Shown here: positions 29,857-37,803 of the stretch, piece by piece
Numbering within the stretch: the stretch's first letter is position 1
Layout of the letters: each line of letters opens with the position of its first letter
Source of the DNA: G963720475 sp963720475
GTDB lineage: Bacteria; Actinomycetota; Thermoleophilia; Solirubrobacterales; Thermoleophilaceae
Length of the DNA stretch: 64,000 bases
Direction of reading: 5' to 3'
Assembly: GCA_963720475.1 (NCBI GenBank)
Contig: OY970394.1
Span: forward strand, 1,984,001-2,048,000
Position numbers and translations under genes: made by a program
Notes under the pieces: model-generated
What the model was told of the DNA's origin: nothing
What the model saw: the letters and a program-made list of their open reading frames with translations, nothing else
Databases searched by the model: none

Positions 29857-31221
29857 TCAGTCCCCCCACTCGCGGATGTCGACGAAGCGGCCCTCGACCG
29901 CGGCGGCGGCAGCCATCCGCGGCGAGACCAGGTGCGTGCGCCCGCCGCGTCCCTGGCGGCCCTCGAAGTTGCGGTTCGAGGTCGAGGCACAGCGCTCGCC
30001 TGGCTGGAGGATGTCGGGGTTCATCCCGAGGCACATCGAGCAGCCGGCCGATCGCCAGTCGAAGCCCGCCGCGCGGAAGACCTCGTCGAGGCCCTCGCGC
30101 TCGGCCTGCGCCTTCACCCGCTGTGAGCCGGGGACGACCATCGCATCGACGCCTGCTGCGACCTTGCGTCCGGCGACGGTCTCGGCGGCGAGGCGGAGAT
30201 CGCCGATGCGCGAGTTGGTGCACGAGCCGACGAACACGCGGTCGAGTGCAATCTCCTGGATCGGCGTACCCGGTGTGAGGTCCATGTAGGTCAGCGCGCG
30301 CTCCTCGGACTCGTTACGCGGCTCGGGAACCTCGCCGGTGACGGGCGCGACCATGCCGGGCGTGGTCCCCCAGGTCACTTGCGGCGACAGCGCGGCGGCG
30401 TCGACCGTGACCTCGGTGTCGAAGCTCGCACCGCCGTCGGTGTGCAGCTCGCGCCATTCGGCGGGAGGCGACTCGGGCGCGCCCGGGCGCTGCTCCGACT
30501 CGAACCATTCGAGGGTCGTGTCGTCCGGGGCGATCATCCCGGCGCGGCCGCCGGCCTCGATCGTCATGTTGCAGACAGTCATTCGCCCCTCCATCGAGAG
30601 CCCCTCGATCGCGGGGCCGGCGTACTCGATCACGTGGCCTACACCGCCGCTCGTCCCGATCTGGCCGATAGTGCCGAGGATCAGGTCCTTCGCCGTGACC
30701 CCGTGGCCGAGGTCGCCCTCGTAGCCGATCCGCATCGACTTCGGCTTCGGCTGCTGGAGCGCCTGTGTGGCCAGGACGTGCTCGACCTCGCTGGTGCCGA
30801 TGCCGAACGCGAGCGCGCCGAACGCCCCGTGTGTCGAGGTGTGGGAGTCGCCGCAAACGATCGTCATCCCGGGCTGTGTGACGCCGAGCTCCGGTCCGAT
30901 CACGTGGACGATTCCCTGGCGGTCCGAGCCGATCGAATAGATCGGCACACCGAACTCCTCGCAGTTGCGCTCGAGTGCCTCGACCTGGACGCGCGAGAGC
31001 TCGTCCTGGATCTGCTTCAGCGTTTGGGAGCCGTCGGTGGGGACGTTGTGGTCGGCCGTTGCCAGCGTGCGGTCGGGCCGACGCACCGCGCGCTCGGCAA
31101 GGCGGAGCGCCTCGAACGCCTGTGGAGAGGTGACCTCGTGGACGAGGTGGAGGTCGATGTAGATCAGGTTGGGCGCAACCTCGTGGGCGTTCCAGATCTT
31201 TTCGAAGAGCGTCTTGGCCAT
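29857..31221 (-). CDS. leuC: 3-isopropylmalate dehydratase large subunit LeuC
   Basis: Aconitase-superfamily [4Fe-4S] enzyme, 454 residues. Cluster ligands are visible in VGSCTNSR and GCSMCLGMN. Other family blocks are TADHNVPT, GDSHTSTHGAFGALAFGIGTSEVEHVLATQ, NMTIEAGGRAGMIAPDDTT and STSNRNFEGRQGRGGRTHLVSP. The ATG at 31221 has CAGGAG about 9 bases upstream, straddling the end of the regulator gene 6 bases away. Confidence 0.96.
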   Translation of the reverse strand: MAKTLFEKIWNAHEVAPNLIYIDLHLVHEVTSPQAFEALRLAERAVRRPDRTLATADHNVPTDGSQTLKQIQDELSRVQVEALERNCEEFGVPIYSIGSDRQGIVHVIGPELGVTQPGMTIVCGDSHTSTHGAFGALAFGIGTSEVEHVLATQALQQPKPKSMRIGYEGDLGHGVTAKDLILGTIGQIGTSGGVGHVIEYAGPAIEGLSMEGRMTVCNMTIEAGGRAGMIAPDDTTLEWFESEQRPGAPESPPAEWRELHTDGGASFDTEVTVDAAALSPQVTWGTTPGMVAPVTGEVPEPRNESEERALTYMDLTPGTPIQEIALDRVFVGSCTNSRIGDLRLAAETVAGRKVAAGVDAMVVPGSQRVKAQAEREGLDEVFRAAGFDWRSAGCSMCLGMNPDILQPGERCASTSNRNFEGRQGRGGRTHLVSPRMAAAAAVEGRFVDIREWGD

Positions 31222-31227
31222 CGTGGT

Positions 31228-31833
31228 TCAGCTCCTGCGCAAGCCCGCGGCGACGACAGCGAGGAACTCCACTTGATTCGTGCCGGAATTCTCGAAGTGA
31301 TGCGGAAGGTCGGCGTCGAACGTCACCGCGTCGCCGGTGCCGAGGTCGTGCGGGACACCGTCGCAGACGAGGCGCAGCTCGCCCTTGGTGACGATCGCGG
31401 TCTCGCGACCGCCCGGTTCGTGGATCGGGACGTCGCCGGCGCCGCCGGTCGCCGCGCCGGCCACGAGCGTGTGCAGGGATACCTCGGCGCGCTGGCCCGG
31501 CAGCGGCGGGGTCAGCACCTCGTAGGAGTGGCCGCGGCGCTGGGCCCCTCCCCTGCGGCGTTGCCCGCGGCGGACCACCGTCACCCCTTCGGTCTCGTCG
31601 AGGCGCAGCAACTGCGACAGCGACAGCTCCAGTCCGGCCGCGATGCGACCCGCGACTGCAAGCGTCGGGCTCGTCTCACCGCGCTCGACCTGGGACAGCA
31701 TCGGCGCCGAGACGCCGCTGCGCTCGGCGAGGTCCCTCAGGGACAGACCCATGGCCTCGCGCAGGGCGCGCACGCGTGGGCCGATGGCTGTGTCGGGCTG
31801 CTCGAGAGCCGGGTTGATGGTTGGGGCGGGCAT
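31228..31833 (-). CDS. XRE-family regulator with C-terminal cupin domain
   Basis: 201 residues. The N-terminal helix-turn-helix is IGPRVRALREAMGLSLRDLAERSGVSAPMLSQVERGETSPT (about 16-56). A C-terminal cupin (about 115-195) has IHEPGGRETAIVTKGELRL and GDAVTFDADLPHHFEN. Such proteins sense small ligands with the cupin. It heads the leuC operon and is probably cotranscribed with it, so it is a good candidate regulator of branched-chain synthesis (inference). The ATG at 31833 follows TAGCGT by 8 bases, so the message is likely leaderless. An inverted repeat overlaps that -10. Confidence 0.85.
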   Translation of the reverse strand: MPAPTINPALEQPDTAIGPRVRALREAMGLSLRDLAERSGVSAPMLSQVERGETSPTLAVAGRIAAGLELSLSQLLRLDETEGVTVVRRGQRRRGGAQRRGHSYEVLTPPLPGQRAEVSLHTLVAGAATGGAGDVPIHEPGGRETAIVTKGELRLVCDGVPHDLGTGDAVTFDADLPHHFENSGTNQVEFLAVVAAGLRRS

Positions 31834-31839
31834 CCGTCT

Positions 31840-31855
31840 GTACGCTATCACGTAC
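31840..31855 (-). promoter_or_regulatory. Promoter with overlapping inverted repeat upstream of the XRE-cupin gene
   Basis: GTACG-6 bases-CGTAC (31840-31844 and 31851-31855) covers the minus-strand -10 TAGCGT (31842-31847). A further ACGTA-like half-site follows at 31858-31862. The position over the -10 of a regulator gene suggests self-repression. Confidence 0.45.
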
Positions 31856-31985
31856 GAACGTATTTCAGTGAAGGAGCTGCCCAAGGGGGGTTGGCGAGTT
31901 TGGGGTCGTATAGACCCATAAGACGCACAACCCCTACCCGGCAAACCGAACCCATCCCCCTCATAGCCTGTTGTTGATCCTTACG

Positions 31986-33449
31986 ATGCGCGCCCGAATC
32001 GCAACCGGACTGGTGGTGGCCCTGGCCCTCACCGCCGCCCTCCCCCAGGCCGCCCAGGCCGCCTGCCCGAACATCCCCGACGCGCCCGGCACCTACATCG
32101 ATTTCGCCGACGGCTCGGTCAAGTTCCGCAGCGTGTTCGCGAAGCCCGGGCTCGTGGTGGCCAGCAACGGCAAGGCGATCCCCCGCACGTTCCGCGCCGC
32201 CGGGGCCGGCACCGCGTACTTCGAACTCCACATGGAGAATATCGTCGGTCTGCCGGGGAGCCCGAAGGCGGCATCGGGGATCATCGCCGCGGCCGACGCG
32301 GAGTACACGAAAGCCGTGGACTCGACCGGCTGCTCTACCCCGCTGATCGCCCTCGACGAGTTCGAGAGCGGCTCGAGCACCGGCCCGTTCACCGGGCGGG
32401 CAGCTACCTACCGCCAGAACGTGATCATGCTGATGACTCGGCTGCGCGACCGCGGTGCACGCGTCTTTCTGCTGATCCCGAGCGGCTTCTCCGTCAGCGG
32501 CCGCGGCGCGGCGCAGTTCTGGCGCAATGCGGCGAGCGTCGGCGAGCTGCTCCCCGAGGTGTACCCGAACGGCCGCCTGATCCATGCGCGCGGGCCTGTC
32601 GTCGGCAGCCGCAGCGTCCGGATCGCGTACCGGACCGCGCTCGCGAAGCTGATCGCCCTCGGGATCCCGCCACAGAAGCTCGGCCTCTTCATCGGCTTCC
32701 AGTCGCAGTCGGGAAACGGCGGACGTGAGGGACTCAAGCCGCTGAGCGCCTGGCTGCGCGTCGTGAAGTGGAAGACGCTCTCCGCCGAGACGATCTCGCG
32801 CGAGCTTGGGATCGGGACGATCTGGTCCTGGGGCTGGGGTACGTTCAGCTCGGCGGGCGCCGACGCCGACAAGCCGACCGTCGCGTGCGTGTACCTATGG
32901 ACGCGCAACCCGTCGCTCTGCCCGCAGGCGGTCGGACCCTCCGGACCGGGCTTCGACACCTCGCTGCGCGAGGGCAGGTTGAAGGTCCCGGGCGATCATC
33001 ACTGCGTCTGGAAGGACGGCGGCCGGATCGCGGCGTCCGAGGTCACGCGGCTCGAGGTCCCGATCGGAGGTCGCCAACGGGCGCTCAACGCCCTCCTCCA
33101 GGCCGGGCTCGCGAAGCGCGCGCCGGGTCTGAAGAGCAGGCTCGTGTCCGCGGCGGAGGCCGCGATCATCCGCAAGCGCTTCGGCGGCGACCGCGCGGCC
33201 TACAAGGCGGCGCTAGCGCAGCGCGCCCTCTCGCAGAGGATCGCCCGTAGGCTGATCACGATCCAGGTCGCGAAGCGCGAGGTGGACCGCCGCGAGCGCA
33301 AGCGCGGCGAGTCGTTCGCTGAGTGGCTCTCCAAGTGGCAGGCGCGCGCCGACAAGACGATGACCTGCCGCCGCGACGAGGTCCCCGTCGGCGGGGCGAC
33401 CAACCCGATCAAGCGCTTCTCGTTCCTGAAGGTCCCGAAGGCGACCTAG
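31986..33449 (+). CDS. Secreted protein, unknown
   Basis: 487 residues beginning with a signal peptide (MRARIATGLVVALALTAALPQAAQA, cleavage before ACPN). The middle region (about 50-320) has alternating hydrophobic strands and helices such as PLIALDEFES, RVFLLIPSGFSV and LGLFIGFQSQSG, and could be a TIM-barrel of an exported enzyme. The C-terminal about 120 residues are Arg/Lys/Ala-rich helices. No catalytic signature is clear and I do not recognise the family. An in-frame TTG at 31971 is an alternative start. Its TAG stop shares the palindrome CTAG with the stop of the convergent neighbour. Confidence 0.7.
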   Translation: MRARIATGLVVALALTAALPQAAQAACPNIPDAPGTYIDFADGSVKFRSVFAKPGLVVASNGKAIPRTFRAAGAGTAYFELHMENIVGLPGSPKAASGIIAAADAEYTKAVDSTGCSTPLIALDEFESGSSTGPFTGRAATYRQNVIMLMTRLRDRGARVFLLIPSGFSVSGRGAAQFWRNAASVGELLPEVYPNGRLIHARGPVVGSRSVRIAYRTALAKLIALGIPPQKLGLFIGFQSQSGNGGREGLKPLSAWLRVVKWKTLSAETISRELGIGTIWSWGWGTFSSAGADADKPTVACVYLWTRNPSLCPQAVGPSGPGFDTSLREGRLKVPGDHHCVWKDGGRIAASEVTRLEVPIGGRQRALNALLQAGLAKRAPGLKSRLVSAAEAAIIRKRFGGDRAAYKAALAQRALSQRIARRLITIQVAKREVDRRERKRGESFAEWLSKWQARADKTMTCRRDEVPVGGATNPIKRFSFLKVPKAT

Positions 33450-34249
33450 AGCTCGCCGAGGATCCGCTTCTTCTGGGCCTCGAACTCGTCCTGGGTGACG
33501 AGGCCCTTCTCACGCATCTCGGCGAGCTTCTCGAGGCTCTCGACGGGGTCGCCCTCGGGGGTGGCGGGCGGCGCCGGGGCTGGTGCGGACGCCGCGGTCG
33601 CGCTCGCGGGAGCTGCCGCTGTGGCCGGTGCCACCGGATCCACCGGGTAACCGTGGCGGCGTAGGACGTCGAGGACCTGCTGGCGCACGGCGGGGTTCTG
33701 GCGCAGGTCGCTGGCGCCGTCGGTCGCGTAGCCGTTTGCCTGGAGGATCTGGAGCACCTCCTGCCGCGCGGCGGCGTTGTCCACCGAGATGGTCCGCCCA
33801 TCCTCGAGTGAGAACGTGAAAGGCGCGGCGACGCTGCCCCAGTCGAGTTCGACCTCCTCCGGGTTCTTCGGGTCGAGGTAGACCGGAATCTGCTTGCCGA
33901 CGCCGAGCTGACCCAGCGCGATGAACGGCACCGTCGCCGCCTTGTCGATCTCGAACGCCTCGCCGTTCTGCGGCTGGACACGCAGCTGGAAGTTGACCCG
34001 CGGCATCTCGTTGACGTACATCCCAGTCTGCTCCATCGACAGGATCGTGGCAGTGGCCGGAATGCCCTCCGTGCGGAGCCGCTCGACCTTGTCGGCGCGA
34101 CGGTTCATCACGAAGTAGAGCAGCGCGAGGAACAGCGCCACGGCGATCCAGATCTGGCCGATCCAGATCTCCGGGATCGCGATCGTGAAGGCGATCCCCC
34201 CGATCAGGAAGAAGAGGATCAACCCCCAGCCGGTGGCGTTCGGTCTCAT
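33446..34249 (-). CDS. Membrane protein with C-terminal SHOCT domain
   Basis: 267 residues. Two N-terminal transmembrane helices (about 7-27 and 30-48) are followed by a beta-rich cytosolic domain (about 55-140, TATILSMEQTGMYVNEMPRVNFQLRV..., like DUF3592-type modules), an Ala/Pro linker (about 205-230) and a terminal SHOCT helix pair (LEKLAEMREKGLVTQDEFEAQKKRIL). SHOCT domains are common at the C-terminus of small bacterial membrane proteins; the function is unknown. It follows the Fe-alcohol dehydrogenase gene by 12 bases. Confidence 0.75.
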   Translation of the reverse strand: MRPNATGWGLILFFLIGGIAFTIAIPEIWIGQIWIAVALFLALLYFVMNRRADKVERLRTEGIPATATILSMEQTGMYVNEMPRVNFQLRVQPQNGEAFEIDKAATVPFIALGQLGVGKQIPVYLDPKNPEEVELDWGSVAAPFTFSLEDGRTISVDNAAARQEVLQILQANGYATDGASDLRQNPAVRQQVLDVLRRHGYPVDPVAPATAAAPASATAASAPAPAPPATPEGDPVESLEKLAEMREKGLVTQDEFEAQKKRILGEL

Positions 34250-34261
34250 CGGCCGGCGAGC

Positions 34262-35248
34262 CTACATGGCAGCCTGGAGGATCCCGACCAGCTCTACGTC
34301 ATCCGGCGCGCTGGGAGTGTTGGCGTAGGCGGGGTGGCTCATGACGGCTGCGGCCACGGCCGGAAGGTCATCGACCGCGACACCGAGCTCGGACAGACGG
34401 GTCGGGCCGGCGAGGGCGGCGAGCTCGGTAATCGCGGCCACCGGCTCCTCGCCCAGCGCCTCGTCCAGACCGGCGAGCGCATCGGGCGCGCGTTCGGCCA
34501 TCGTCCGCACTGCGTGCGGCAGGAATACAGCGTTCGTCTCCGCGTGTGGCGTGCCCAGCTCGCGCACGATCGTCTGGCAGACGGCGTGATGGATCGCGAA
34601 GCCGGCGGAGTCCACCGCGTACGCGCCGAGCAGGGCGCCGAGGCTGAGTTCGGGCGGACGCTCTCGGTCGAGCCCGTCCGCAATGAGAGAGACGCCGCGC
34701 AGGGCTGCGAGGGTCGCCACCGGGTTCGCGAGCGGCCCGTAGAGCGCCTCGATCGCGTGCGCGAGCGCGTTCATCGCCGTCGCGGCGAGTCCGGGCATCG
34801 GGGACGACGCCATCACCCCGGCGTCGGCCACGACCACCGTCGGGCGTGTCAGCCCGTAGCCCTCCACCCCTGCCGGCATGCGGTGGAAGCGCGTCATCTC
34901 GGCGCCGGAGAGCGTCGTGGGGATCGCCGCGCACGGCAGGCCCTCGGCAGCGGCGATCGCCTTCGTCGAGTCGATCACGCGGCCGCCGCCCAACGCGACG
35001 ACGGGTCTCTCCCCCACCTCGCCGCGGACAGCCGCGGCGGCCTCCGGCACCGGGCTGGCCGGGACCTCGAGCACGACGCCGGCGGCGGCGCGCAGCGATT
35101 CGGGCGCCTCCTTCAGCGCCCTTTCCGTGCTGAGCAGCGCAAACGACTCGAACGCGCGTTGCGCAAGCAGCCCCGCCGCTTCGCCGAGCGCGCCCTCGCC
35201 GAAGCGGACGAGCCGGTCACCGTCGAGCCAGGTGAAGTCCTCGGCCAA
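34262..35248 (-). CDS. Iron-containing alcohol dehydrogenase / maleylacetate reductase-like protein
   Basis: Group III dehydrogenase of 328 residues. It has a nucleotide-binding GGGRVIDSTKAIAA, the phosphate loop IPTTLSGAEMTRF, and metal-site histidines in NALAHAIEALYG and FAIHHAVCQTIVRELGTPHAETNAVFLPHAVR. The HH..C...G..HAET pattern is closest to maleylacetate reductases, which reduce maleylacetate in aromatic ring degradation. No aromatic pathway genes are here; the gene follows leuA by 4 bases with a TTG start at 35248, so its substrate in this context is unclear. Confidence 0.8.
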   Translation of the reverse strand: MAEDFTWLDGDRLVRFGEGALGEAAGLLAQRAFESFALLSTERALKEAPESLRAAAGVVLEVPASPVPEAAAAVRGEVGERPVVALGGGRVIDSTKAIAAAEGLPCAAIPTTLSGAEMTRFHRMPAGVEGYGLTRPTVVVADAGVMASSPMPGLAATAMNALAHAIEALYGPLANPVATLAALRGVSLIADGLDRERPPELSLGALLGAYAVDSAGFAIHHAVCQTIVRELGTPHAETNAVFLPHAVRTMAERAPDALAGLDEALGEEPVAAITELAALAGPTRLSELGVAVDDLPAVAAAVMSHPAYANTPSAPDDVELVGILQAAM

Positions 35249-35252
35249 GCGC

Positions 35253-36854
35253 CTACGGCGTCGGAGTCTCGGAGACCTCGGCCTGTTCGAGGTGGTGTTC
35301 GGCCTCGGCGACCGCCGAGTTCCGCAGCGCGTTCGTGATTGCCCGCAGGTAGGCCTTCCCGGACGCCTCGAGCACGTCGGTGGAGACGCCCTGGCCCGTG
35401 GCGAGCTTGCCGTCGAGCTCGAGCAGCACCGTCACCTCTCCGAGTGCGTCGCGACCGCCCGTGACGGCGGACACGTGGTACTCCTTCAGCCGCGCCTCGC
35501 GCCCCGTGGCGGCATTGATCGCGCTGAAGAAGGCGTCAACCGGGCCATCGCCGGTGAAGTTGCCCTCGGCGAGCTCGCCTTCGGGCAGGCGAACCGCGAC
35601 GCGTGCGTGCGGCGCCCGCTTCGAGGCGGCCTCGACCTCGAACCACTCGAGGTCGTACGCCGCCTCCACCTGGCGCATCTCGTCGGTGACTAGCGCTTCG
35701 AGGTCAAGCGCGGTGACGGTCTTCTTCTTGTCGGCGATCTCCTTGAAACGGTGGAACGCCGTGTTGAGGGCGGCGCCGTCGACCGCGAACCCGAGCTCCT
35801 CGAGCGCGTTCCGCAGCGCGTGGCGGCCGGAGTGCTTGCCGAGCACGATCGAGTTCGTCTCGAGCCCGATCGTCGTCGCGTCCATGATCTCGTACGTCTC
35901 TCGCTCCTTGAGCACACCGTCCTGGTGGATGCCCGACTCGTGTGCGAACGCGTTTCGCCCGACGATCGCCTTGTTCGGCTGCACCGGGTAGCCGGTCAGG
36001 CGCGAGACGAGGCGGCTCGTGCGCGCGATCTCGCGCGTGTTGACGTTCGTCCACAGCTTGTGGCTCGCGCGGCGGGTGTGGATCAGCATCACGATCTCCT
36101 CGAGCGAGGCGTTCCCGGCCCGCTCGCCGATCCCGTTGATCGCGCACTCCACCTGCCGGCATCCCGCCTGCAGGCCGGAGAACGAGTTCGCGACCGCGAG
36201 CCCGAGGTCGTCGTGGCAGTGGACCGAGGTGACGACGTCGGCCAGCCCGGGGACCAGGCGGTAGAGCTCGGCCCACATCTCGCCATGCTCGACCGGCATC
36301 GAGTAGCCGACGGTGTCCGGCACGTTGATCGTCGTCGCGCCCTCGTCGAGCGCGATCTGGATCACCTCGGCGGTGAACTCGGTGTCGGCGCGCGTGGCGT
36401 CCATCGGCGAGAACTCGACGTCGTCGCAGTATTCGCGGGCGTGCGCAACAGCTGCGCGCGCCTGACCCTTGACGTCCTCGCGCGTGGTCTGGAGCTGGTG
36501 CTCGATGTGGATGTCGCTCGTCGAGATGAAAGTGTGGATGCGCGGGCGCTCGGAGTCCTTGATCGCGTTCCAGGCGGCGTCGATGTCCTGGAAAGCGGTG
36601 CGTGCGAGACCGCAGATGACCGGCCCCTGGACCTCGCGCGAGATCGTCTGGACCGCCTCGAAGTCGCCCGGCGAAGTGATCGGGAAGCCGGCCTCGATGA
36701 TGTCCACGCCGAGGCGGGAGAGCTGGTGCGCGATCTCCACCTTCTCCTGCGTGTTGAGCGAGATGCCGGGCGACTGCTCGCCGTCGCGCAGGGTCGTGTC
36801 GAAAATTCGGACCCGGTCCTGCGCTTCTCCTGTGGGTTTGTCCGTCGGTGTCAT
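35253..36854 (-). CDS. leuA: 2-isopropylmalate synthase LeuA
   Basis: First committed enzyme of leucine synthesis (acetyl-CoA + 2-oxoisovalerate). 533 residues: the HMGL-like barrel has RIFDTTLRDGEQSPG, HCHDDLGLAVANS and NGIGERAGN, then the linker and a C-terminal LeuA allosteric domain (about 400-515), where leucine binds. The ATG at 36854 follows AAAGGAA at 4-5 bases. Upstream (36921-36974) lies a Leu-rich leader peptide, so expression is probably attenuated by leucine-tRNA supply in addition to feedback inhibition. Confidence 0.96.
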   Translation of the reverse strand: MTPTDKPTGEAQDRVRIFDTTLRDGEQSPGISLNTQEKVEIAHQLSRLGVDIIEAGFPITSPGDFEAVQTISREVQGPVICGLARTAFQDIDAAWNAIKDSERPRIHTFISTSDIHIEHQLQTTREDVKGQARAAVAHAREYCDDVEFSPMDATRADTEFTAEVIQIALDEGATTINVPDTVGYSMPVEHGEMWAELYRLVPGLADVVTSVHCHDDLGLAVANSFSGLQAGCRQVECAINGIGERAGNASLEEIVMLIHTRRASHKLWTNVNTREIARTSRLVSRLTGYPVQPNKAIVGRNAFAHESGIHQDGVLKERETYEIMDATTIGLETNSIVLGKHSGRHALRNALEELGFAVDGAALNTAFHRFKEIADKKKTVTALDLEALVTDEMRQVEAAYDLEWFEVEAASKRAPHARVAVRLPEGELAEGNFTGDGPVDAFFSAINAATGREARLKEYHVSAVTGGRDALGEVTVLLELDGKLATGQGVSTDVLEASGKAYLRAITNALRNSAVAEAEHHLEQAEVSETPTP

Positions 36855-36920
36855 GCCGTTCCTTTCAAGTTCTCGACTGCGTTCTCCTGGGCTGGTTTGC
36901 GGCTACGCGGCCGCCACGCG
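36855..36920 (-). promoter_or_regulatory. leuA leader region between leader peptide and leuA
   Basis: 66 bases that hold a small hairpin (GCGGC, 6 bases, GCCGC), the segment AGGAGAA (36882-36888), which is fully complementary to TTCTCCT inside the Leu codons of the leader peptide (36943-36949), and the leuA ribosome site AAAGGAA (36859-36865), part of which can also pair with the Leu codon tract. This arrangement would allow alternative folds depending on where the leader ribosome stops (inference). Confidence 0.55.
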
Positions 36921-36974
36921 CTATTCCCCCCGAGGGGGGAGAAGGAGAAGTCGCAGGTCGAGCTGGAACGTCAT
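36921..36974 (-). CDS. leuL: leuA leader peptide with four consecutive leucine codons
   Basis: ATG at 36974 (GAAG about 4 bases upstream) opens a 17-codon frame, MTFQLDLRLLLLPPRGE, ending TAG. Six of 17 residues are Leu and four are in a row (CTT CTC CTT CTC). A CCCCCC/GGGGGG hairpin (36926-36939) starts right after the Leu run. This is the standard design of an amino-acid attenuator: starved leucyl-tRNA stalls the ribosome on the Leu run and changes folding downstream. A possible -10 (TACCCT) lies 11 bases before the ATG. It is too short for routine gene calling. Confidence 0.8.
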   Translation of the reverse strand: MTFQLDLRLLLLPPRGE

Positions 36975-37002
36975 TCGCTTCACAGAGGGTACACCCTGTC
37001 CG

Positions 37003-37803
37003 TCAGGCACCGGCGCGCTTCGGGGAGCCGATCAGATCCCTGACCGCGCGGACCGTGTGCTCGGGCTCGGAGATCGCGCCATCCGGAACGTCGATCACCT
37101 CCGCCTTCGGCAACAGCTCCCGCGTGACGGTGGCCACATCTTCCGGGAACCACGGGTTGCCCGGGCTGAAGAGCAGGACCAGGCGGTCGCCGAGCTCCAG
37201 CGCCTCCTCGCGGGCGTCTGCCGCGATCCAGTTCTCAAAGCGTGGGATCGCCTGGTCCTGGGGCGCGTGGTCGAGCGTGCGGTCGATCCGGTCGCGGATC
37301 TCTTCCCGCGTCATCTGCGGGTTGATGCTCTCGATGATCGTCCTCAGTGTCGCCTTGTAGTCGGTCCGGGCCATCTGTACCAAGGCCTCGACGACGCCTT
37401 CGGAGCCGGCGAGGCCATCGCGGCCGGCGATGTCGCTGCGCGCTAGCGGGCTGCCGGCGGGGCTAATGACGCTTGCGACGAGCTCGGGGCACCGAGCGGC
37501 GGCGAGCACCGCTCGATGGCAGCCGTCGCTGACCGCGACGACGACGTCGGCGCCCCCGACCTCCTCGAGGACCGCGACGAAATCCTCGACGTCGGTCTCC
37601 AGCTCGTACGGGCCCTCCCGAGTCGAGTGCCCGATGCCGCGAGGATCGTAGGTGACGAGCCTGTGCTCGGCCGCGAGCAACTGGTTGAGGCCTTCGTACA
37701 GATCCGGGGGCGCGAAGAACTGGTTGGCGAACACGACCGTCGCGCCCTCGCCGCGCTCCTCCCAGTGGATCTCGACACCATCGGGCCGCACGACGCAGGG
37801 CAT
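37003..37803 (-). CDS. Alpha/beta hydrolase
   Basis: 266 residues. Features are VVFANQFFAPPDLYEGL (oxyanion region), TYDPRGIGHSTREGPYEL, and a nucleophile-elbow position reading VAVSDGCHRAVLAA, where the usual GxSxG is replaced by SDGC, so the nucleophile assignment is uncertain. The C-terminal part has LLFSPGNPWFPED and the acid/His end. The ATG overlaps the serA TGA by one base (TGATG). The substrate is unknown. It lies between serA and the leuA leader. Confidence 0.75.
   Translation of the reverse strand: MPCVVRPDGVEIHWEERGEGATVVFANQFFAPPDLYEGLNQLLAAEHRLVTYDPRGIGHSTREGPYELETDVEDFVAVLEEVGGADVVVAVSDGCHRAVLAAARCPELVASVISPAGSPLARSDIAGRDGLAGSEGVVEALVQMARTDYKATLRTIIESINPQMTREEIRDRIDRTLDHAPQDQAIPRFENWIAADAREEALELGDRLVLLFSPGNPWFPEDVATVTRELLPKAEVIDVPDGAISEPEHTVRAVRDLIGSPKRAGA

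Noticed and set aside
28526..30223. A 565-residue protein on the minus strand overlapping leuD and the leuC end
   Set aside because: Only the last about 256 residues resemble a protein family; the rest is Arg-rich shadow of leuD and leuC.
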